Notes under the pieces: model-generated
The model's database searches: none
What the model was told of the DNA's origin: nothing
The model's input: only the letters and a program-made list of their open reading frames with translations
NCBI GenBank assembly: GCA_934254925.1
Contig: CAKQMD010000007.1
Coordinates: forward strand, 1 to 56,803
DNA length: 56,803 nt
From: an uncultured Alphaproteobacteria bacterium
GTDB lineage: Bacteria > Pseudomonadota > Alphaproteobacteria > RF32 > CAG-239
Direction of reading: 5' to 3'
Part shown: piece by piece, positions 51,879 to 56,803 of the stretch
How positions within the stretch are numbered: the first letter of the stretch is position 1
Layout: the number at the start of each line of letters is the position of its first letter
Translations under genes and position numbers: made by a program

Positions 51879-52997
51879 TCAATAGACCTGCGTATATTCA
51901 CCGTTTTGGAAGCGATAAATTCCGTAGTTTACTGAATTTTCCGGATTTCCCCTCTCAAAGCGCAACATTCCCCAAGGCGCCTCAAAACTTTCTTCCGCTG
52001 CGGTCTTGCTCCAGCCCTCATAAGTCAGAGCCTCGGATTTTTTAACCAAATCCTCCCACAAACGTACCGCCGAATAGCCGTAAACACCCAAACCTTCTGG
52101 CTCTTGCCCCAAAATCCGCAGCTTAACCAAAGTTTCGGTAAAAGCCGGATTGTCCTTCAAAGACGGCAGAGCGATCTGATAAGAGCCTTCGGCGTCCCGG
52201 CCAAGCTCCGCGGCATAAGCACCGTCGGTCTGATAGCGGTTGACAAAGACCACAAAGTTTTTGTTCGTTTCTTTGAGGTTTTCTGCCAAACGGATGATTT
52301 CTTTGCTCTGACCGAAAATCAAAGCGACCCGAGCATCGCTGCGAATGATGTCTCCGGCCATCCGGGCGTAATCTTTGTTATAAGTGGCAAAATTAAAGTC
52401 CTTCACACTGGCGGAACGCCCCTGTTGGCGAAACTTGTCAAGCGTCTCGGCGGCCAGATCCATGCTGTTGTCATCTCTTCCGTCATAAACCACGGCCACT
52501 ATTTTATCGTCATAATGCGCGGCATAAAAACTGTAAAAATCGTCAATCTGCCGCTCCCTAACCCCACTCATTTTCAGCAGTCCGCCATAAAACACATCCG
52601 CATTTTTCCGACTGACCGTCTGAGGAATAATCTGAAAGATTCCGGCTTTGGCATAAATTTCCGCCGCTTGCTTAAAAGCGTTTTCGCAATAAGGGCCGAT
52701 CACCGCATTCACCTTGTCCGCCGGAGAAGAATTAACCGCCATCATCTGCGCGGTGGAAACAGCAAAACGATCGTCGCACTGATCGTCAACCACCAGAAGA
52801 TTGACCTTTTCGCCACCCAAACCGCCGTTGTTGTTGATCTCGTCCACCGCAATACGAACGCCGTCAACCAACTCATCGCCGAAAACCTTAAGTGCCCCAG
52901 CCCGCGGCGCAATAACCGCCACATTCAGAGCGGCCTGCAGCGGCACCGTCCCAAACAATAGAAACAAAGCTATGTAAAAACAAAATTTTATCGACAT
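51879..52997 (-). CDS. Type I periplasmic-binding protein (branched-chain amino-acid ABC class)
   Basis: A 372-aa exported receptor like LivJ/LivK. The ATG at 52997 begins a signal peptide (FCFYIALFLLFGTVPLQA, cleaved near residue 23); an upstream TTG is less likely. The mature lobes show VAVIAPRAGALKVFGDELVDG, INNNGGLGGEKVNLLVVDDQ and VNAVIGPYCENAFKQAAEIY, the two-lobe Peripla_BP_6 pattern, and GVYGYSAVRLWEDLV near the end. There is no transporter gene beside it, so it may serve distant permeases or act as an orphan sensor. Ligand unknown. Confidence 0.88.
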   Translation of the reverse strand: MSIKFCFYIALFLLFGTVPLQAALNVAVIAPRAGALKVFGDELVDGVRIAVDEINNNGGLGGEKVNLLVVDDQCDDRFAVSTAQMMAVNSSPADKVNAVIGPYCENAFKQAAEIYAKAGIFQIIPQTVSRKNADVFYGGLLKMSGVRERQIDDFYSFYAAHYDDKIVAVVYDGRDDNSMDLAAETLDKFRQQGRSASVKDFNFATYNKDYARMAGDIIRSDARVALIFGQSKEIIRLAENLKETNKNFVVFVNRYQTDGAYAAELGRDAEGSYQIALPSLKDNPAFTETLVKLRILGQEPEGLGVYGYSAVRLWEDLVKKSEALTYEGWSKTAAEESFEAPWGMLRFERGNPENSVNYGIYRFQNGEYTQVY

Positions 52998-53029
52998 AAA
53001 ACTCAAATATTTTCTTACAAAACAGCGAA

Positions 53030-53203
53030 TTATTTTAACATTTTGCCTGCCGGATGCAAGTCTTTTTTAAGCGGTTCGACAACAAAAATCCGACACGGCT
53101 TATCTTTCCCGATTCGGAACACTTGCGCCTTCAGCGCCTCAATACATTTCCTTTTTGAAAAATTCCGCCGAAACATATTGACAAAATTTTCCGCAAATGT
53201 CAT
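53030..53203 (-). CDS. Possible small basic protein, 57 aa
   Basis: A frame with an ATG at 53203 (MTFAENFVNMFRRNFSKRK) ending 33 bp before the binding-protein gene on the same strand. Basic, no recognised motif, no clear ribosome binding site. Its position makes it a possible leader gene, but it could equally be chance. Confidence 0.3.
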   Translation of the reverse strand: MTFAENFVNMFRRNFSKRKCIEALKAQVFRIGKDKPCRIFVVEPLKKDLHPAGKMLK

Positions 53204-53262
53204 AATCAACGACAAATGATAAGCATTAAGACTATTATTAACGAAACTAAAAAATAAAAATT

Positions 53263-53730
53263 ATGAACAAGATCAAAAACATTCGCAACAAAAGCCAAAA
53301 AGCAATTGCCAATACCTGCGCCGTAGACAACGACGCTAAAGAAGTCGTTACACGCCTCGTCAGGGCCGACATTCTTTTTATCGACACTCAGACGGTTTTA
53401 TCCGTTGTCGAATGGGTCAGCCGATGGCAAGACACTGACGGCGAATGGCATGAAGAAACCACTTCTCCCTCGGGAAGCTTTTCGCAAAGGAACTGCATCA
53501 TCTTAAACGAAGAAGAGATCCTTCCTTCGGACAAACCGTTTAAGATCAACACCTTCAAAATGGAAAAGATAAAACTTTCCGGGCCTACCGGCGGTTTCGG
53601 CTATGTTCGAAAACTGGAAGACAGGGAAATCCAAACTGCCTATTATCAAACCATAAACAAAGGCACAAAAGAGGAAGACAATGTCCTCTCTTTGACAAAA
53701 CTTTCGCCGACAGGACAAATCATCGTCTGA
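53263..53730 (+). CDS. Hypothetical protein, 155 aa
   Basis: Not recognised. A soluble protein without signal peptide; residues 24-60 contain VTRLVRADILFIDTQTVLSVVEWVSRW in sense (a strand-helix-strand pattern), and the second half has FKINTFKMEKIKLSGPTGGFGYVRKLEDRE and a polar ending LSPTGQIIV. Two cysteines. The ribosome binding site is weak. It ends at a strong terminator before uvrA and is divergent from the binding-protein region. Confidence 0.6.
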   Translation: MNKIKNIRNKSQKAIANTCAVDNDAKEVVTRLVRADILFIDTQTVLSVVEWVSRWQDTDGEWHEETTSPSGSFSQRNCIILNEEEILPSDKPFKINTFKMEKIKLSGPTGGFGYVRKLEDREIQTAYYQTINKGTKEEDNVLSLTKLSPTGQIIV

Positions 53731-53745
53731 ACAAAGGCGAAAAAC

Positions 53746-53777
53746 AAAAAAAGACTGCTCTCATGCGGTCTTTTTTT
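53746..53777 (+). terminator. Terminator before uvrA
   Basis: A 10-bp stem AAAAAAAGAC / GTCTTTTTTT with an inner GC pairing and 6-base loop, ending in T7; symmetrical A/T flanks allow action on both strands. Confidence 0.85.
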
Positions 53778-53856
53778 TATTGTCTTTACATATTTTCATA
53801 ACTATATTATACAGAACAAAATAAAAACAAAGCGATTCTGACGAGAAAAGACACCC

Positions 53857-56670
53857 ATGAGCCAAGACAAATACATTGAGATTAAAGGCGCCCGCCAGCA
53901 TAATCTCCAAAACATCGACATCAACATTCCCAAAGACAAACTGACCGTGATCACCGGCGTCTCCGGTTCCGGCAAATCGTCTCTTGCCTTTGACACCATA
54001 TATGCCGAGGGCCAGCGCCGCTATGTCGAAAGCCTGTCTTCTTATGCCCGGCAGTTTCTGGACCTCATGCAAAAACCCGACGTCGATTCGATAGAAGGCC
54101 TGTCGCCGGCCATTTCCATCGAGCAAAAGACCACCTCGCACAACCCACGCTCAACGGTGGGCACGGTTACCGAAATCTATGACTACATGCGTCTGCTCTG
54201 GGCGCGTGCCGGTACACCGTATTCGCCGGCCACCGGACTGCCAATCGAATCCCAAACCGTTTCCCAAATGGTGGACCGCATTCTGGACCTCCCCCTCGGC
54301 ACAAAGCTAATGCTTCTGGCGCCGATTGCCCGCGGTAAAAAAGGCGAATTCAAAAAAGAGATCGAAAACCTGCAAAAACAAGGTTACCAACGCCTCAAGA
54401 TCGACGGAACGCTCTATGACATTGAAGAAGTTCCGGCACTCAACAAAAACCAAAAGCACGATATTGAAGTCGTCGTTGACCGCATTGTCGTCAAAGCCGA
54501 GATCGGTGACCGTCTGGCCCAGTCTCTGGAAACGGCGCTCAAACTCAGCGACGGACTGGTTTTTGTAGAAAACATGTCAACACCCGAAAAAATCACCTTT
54601 TCCTCCAAATTCGCCTGCCCGGTTTCCGGCTTCACCATTGAGGAGATTGAACCGCGGCTGTTTTCCTTCAACAACCCTTACGGCGCCTGCCCGCATTGCG
54701 ACGGCATCGGCGCCAGCCTGTATATGGATCCGGCTCTGGTTGTGCCAAATGTTAAACTGTCACTTTCACAAGGGGCAATAGCGCCTTGGAATACCGGAAG
54801 ATCTTCCTTTTACAGCCAGACGATTCATTCTTTGTGCGAATTTTTAAACATTTCGCCGAACACTCCCTGGAAAGACCTGCCCGAAACGGCGCAAAAGACC
54901 ATTCTTTTCGGTTCCGGCAACGTCTGCGTGCCGATGTATTATTCGCGTTTCATGACTGACAAACCCTTTGAGGGCGTCATTCCCAACATGGAACGCCGTT
55001 TTCTGGAAACCGATTCCTCCTGGGTGCGCGAAGAGTTTGCCAAATACCAATCCGCAGCGCCCTGTGAATTCTGCGGTGGCAAGCGGCTGAAACCGGAAGC
55101 CCTTGCGGTTAAAATCGACGGTCTGGACATTATGGAAGCTTCGGACATGTCCATAAAAAAAGCCCTGCAATGGTTTGGCACTTTGGAAGAAAAGCTCTCA
55201 CCGCAAAAACGGGAAATTGCCCACAAAATTCTCAAAGAAATTACCGAAAGGCTGCAGTTTTTAAACAACGTCGGACTGGATTATCTGTCACTGAGCCGCC
55301 AATCCGGCACGCTCTCCGGCGGCGAAGCCCAACGTATCCGCCTGGCCTCGCAAATCGGTTCCGGCCTCACCGGGGTGATGTATGTTTTGGACGAACCCTC
55401 CATCGGGCTGCACCAAAGGGACAATGACCGCCTTTTGGCCACGCTGACCCGCCTGCGCGACATCGGCAACACGGTAATCGTCGTCGAACATGACGAAGAC
55501 GCCATCCGCGCCGCCGATTTCTTGGTCGACATGGGACCCGGCGCCGGCTGGCAGGGCGGCAAAGTCATCGCCGCGGGCACCGTAGACGAAGTCCTGCACA
55601 CGCAGGGCAGCCTGACGGCGCAATACCTTACCGGCATCCGCGAGATCAGCGTTCCCAAAAAACGCCGCAAAGGCAACGGCAAATACATCGGCCTCAAAGG
55701 CGCCCGCACCAACAACCTCAAAAACGTCGACCTGCGCATTCCCCTTGGCACCCTCACCTGCATCACCGGCGTTTCCGGCGGCGGAAAATCCTCTCTGATC
55801 ATCGAGACGCTGAGCAAGGCCCTCAACAAAGAAATCAACGGCAGCCGCGAACCGGCCGGACAATATGACAGCCTCATCGGCGTAGAAAACATCGATAAAA
55901 TCATCAATATCGATCAATCGCCGATCGGCCGCACCCCGCGTTCCAATCCGGCAACTTACACCGGCGTCTTCACCAATATCCGCGACTGGTTTGCCGCCCT
56001 GCCGGAAGCCAAAGCCCGCGGCTACTCGGCAGGCCGCTTTTCGTTCAATATCGCCGGCGGCCGTTGCGAAGCCTGCAAAGGTGACGGTGTCACCAAAATC
56101 GAGATGCACTTTCTGCCCGACGTTTATGTCGAATGTGACGTATGCAAAGGCAAGCGCTTCAACCGCGAAACTTTGGAAATCAAATTCAAAGGCAAATCCA
56201 TCGCCGACGTTTTGGACATGACCGTTGACGAAGCCTACGAGTTTTTTGAGGCCATTCCCTCCATCAAAAACCGTCTGGATCTGCTACGTCAGGTCGGCCT
56301 CGGCTACATCAAACTCGGCCAGCAGGCGCCGACGCTTTCCGGCGGCGAAGCCCAGCGCGTCAAATTGTCCAAAGAACTCTCCAAACGCGCCACCGGCAAA
56401 ACCTTGTATATTCTGGACGAGCCGACCACCGGCCTGCATTTTGAAGACATCAACCGCCTGTTGAAGGTGCTGCATACTCTGGTTGAGCAGGGAAATTCGG
56501 TCATCGTGATCGAACATAACCTGGACGTCATCAAAACCGCAGACTACATTGTTGACCTCGGCCCGGAAGGTGGCGACGGCGGCGGCGAGATCATCGCCGC
56601 AGGCACGCCGGAACAAGTCGTCAAATCGCCGCGCAGTTATACGGCCAAATATCTTAAAGACAAGATCTGA
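53857..56670 (+). CDS. uvrA: Excinuclease ABC subunit A
   Basis: The damage-sensing ATPase of nucleotide excision repair, acting as a dimer with UvrB. 937 aa. Two ABC-type ATPase halves: Walker A GVSGSGKSS at 34-42 and GVSGGGKSSL near residue 637, with ABC signatures LSGGEAQRIRLA and LSGGEAQRVKLS and Walker B YVLDEPSIGL and YILDEPTTGL. Zinc modules are CPVSGF/CPHCDG in the first half and GGRCEACKGDG/CDVCKGKRF in the second. Own promoter region behind the terminator at 53746; an internal LexA box was not found by eye. Complete. Confidence 0.98.
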   Translation: MSQDKYIEIKGARQHNLQNIDINIPKDKLTVITGVSGSGKSSLAFDTIYAEGQRRYVESLSSYARQFLDLMQKPDVDSIEGLSPAISIEQKTTSHNPRSTVGTVTEIYDYMRLLWARAGTPYSPATGLPIESQTVSQMVDRILDLPLGTKLMLLAPIARGKKGEFKKEIENLQKQGYQRLKIDGTLYDIEEVPALNKNQKHDIEVVVDRIVVKAEIGDRLAQSLETALKLSDGLVFVENMSTPEKITFSSKFACPVSGFTIEEIEPRLFSFNNPYGACPHCDGIGASLYMDPALVVPNVKLSLSQGAIAPWNTGRSSFYSQTIHSLCEFLNISPNTPWKDLPETAQKTILFGSGNVCVPMYYSRFMTDKPFEGVIPNMERRFLETDSSWVREEFAKYQSAAPCEFCGGKRLKPEALAVKIDGLDIMEASDMSIKKALQWFGTLEEKLSPQKREIAHKILKEITERLQFLNNVGLDYLSLSRQSGTLSGGEAQRIRLASQIGSGLTGVMYVLDEPSIGLHQRDNDRLLATLTRLRDIGNTVIVVEHDEDAIRAADFLVDMGPGAGWQGGKVIAAGTVDEVLHTQGSLTAQYLTGIREISVPKKRRKGNGKYIGLKGARTNNLKNVDLRIPLGTLTCITGVSGGGKSSLIIETLSKALNKEINGSREPAGQYDSLIGVENIDKIINIDQSPIGRTPRSNPATYTGVFTNIRDWFAALPEAKARGYSAGRFSFNIAGGRCEACKGDGVTKIEMHFLPDVYVECDVCKGKRFNRETLEIKFKGKSIADVLDMTVDEAYEFFEAIPSIKNRLDLLRQVGLGYIKLGQQAPTLSGGEAQRVKLSKELSKRATGKTLYILDEPTTGLHFEDINRLLKVLHTLVEQGNSVIVIEHNLDVIKTADYIVDLGPEGGDGGGEIIAAGTPEQVVKSPRSYTAKYLKDKI

Positions 56671-56677
56671 CCACCGC

Positions 56678-56803
56678 CTAAAACAGCTTAAGGATGGATT
56701 GGCTGGCTTGTGAGGCCAAGGAGAGCGAATTGACCGCCAATTGTTGCCTGGTTTGCAGAGCCAGCATGTTGGCCGATTCTTCGTTCATGTCGGCAAGCGT
56801 GAG
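56678..56803 (-). CDS. Flagellin C-terminus (partial, cut by window edge)
   Basis: The minus strand encodes 41 residues and a TAG: LTLADMNEESANMLALQTRQ, then QLAVNSLSLASQASQSILKL and a final F. This is the C-terminal D0 helix of flagellin, which packs against the N-terminal helix of the same subunit to form the filament core. The A-x-x-L-x-A-x-Q-x-R-Q-Q-L and S-Q-x-I-L-x-L-F endings are diagnostic. The rest lies beyond the right edge. It shows the organism has flagella; which of several flagellins this is cannot be told. Confidence 0.88.
   Translation of the reverse strand, partial: LTLADMNEESANMLALQTRQQLAVNSLSLASQASQSILKLF

Overview
The window is a chromosomal segment of an alphaproteobacterium. 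The main signs are a CcrM-type GANTC methyltransferase whose upstream DNA carries a CtrA-like box and two GANTC sites, the divergent parvulin/secA pair, a yqeY-dnaG-rpoD block with a long acidic RpoD, two Ppx/GppA paralogues beside rlmE, and a flagellin gene at the right edge. Moderate GC, many rho-independent terminators, and a mixture of fucosylation genes, maltokinase/MalQ, AnmK and short outer-membrane barrels suggest a motile, probably host-associated (gut-type) uncultured lineage. That placement is inference from gene content, not from a marker tree.

Layout. 1-411: two 149-bp tandem repeats and a terminator. 412-5052: small unknown gene, parvulin chaperone, secA, XRE regulator. 5053-5721: a structured ~164-nt RNA candidate with its own consensus promoter on the minus strand (6S-like in shape), then a purine-rich two-copy repeat. 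5722-9588 (minus): rlmE, two ppx/gppA genes and ccrM. 9777-11631 (minus): two unknown genes and rnhB. 11665-17020 (minus): a GDP-fucose and glycan cassette (gmd, fcl, GT2, a DUF5672 gene broken by one stop codon, and a GT10 fucosyltransferase whose frame runs without a stop into an OmpA lipoprotein). 17130-20701: queH, then small regulators (XRE, two LysR-type) and a GNAT enzyme. 20702-23713: an accessory patch at a tRNA(CAT), with a 117-bp duplication carrying the tRNA 5' end, a repeated tRNA 3' end, a HEPN-like protein and another GNAT. 23714-29263: AI-2E-type permease, sugar O-acetyltransferase, maltokinase and malQ. 29588-35487 (minus): anmK, rpoD, dnaG, yqeY. 35558-41253: DUF4105/DUF3015 envelope pair, greA, a small Cys-rich protein, trxB and two paralogous outer-membrane barrels. 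41316-48164: unknown proteins including a solenoid-like protein, a sn-glycerol-1-phosphate-dehydrogenase-like enzyme paired with a HAD phosphatase, Hsp20, an EamA transporter, an RNHCP protein and a MIF-like protein. 48264-56803: gyrA, ssb, a type I periplasmic binding protein, uvrA and the flagellin C-terminus.

How the genes work together. gmd and fcl convert GDP-mannose to GDP-L-fucose, the donor for the GT10 enzyme; the GT2 and DUF5672 genes fit surface-glycan assembly. SecA and the secreted parvulin serve export of the many envelope proteins. CcrM links methylation to the cell cycle. Maltokinase and MalQ handle maltose and maltodextrin. The most notable items are the structured RNA, the tRNA-fragment mosaic with its HEPN neighbour, the stop-less GT10/lipoprotein junction, the G1P-dehydrogenase/HAD pair, and an Arg at the quinolone-resistance position of GyrA.
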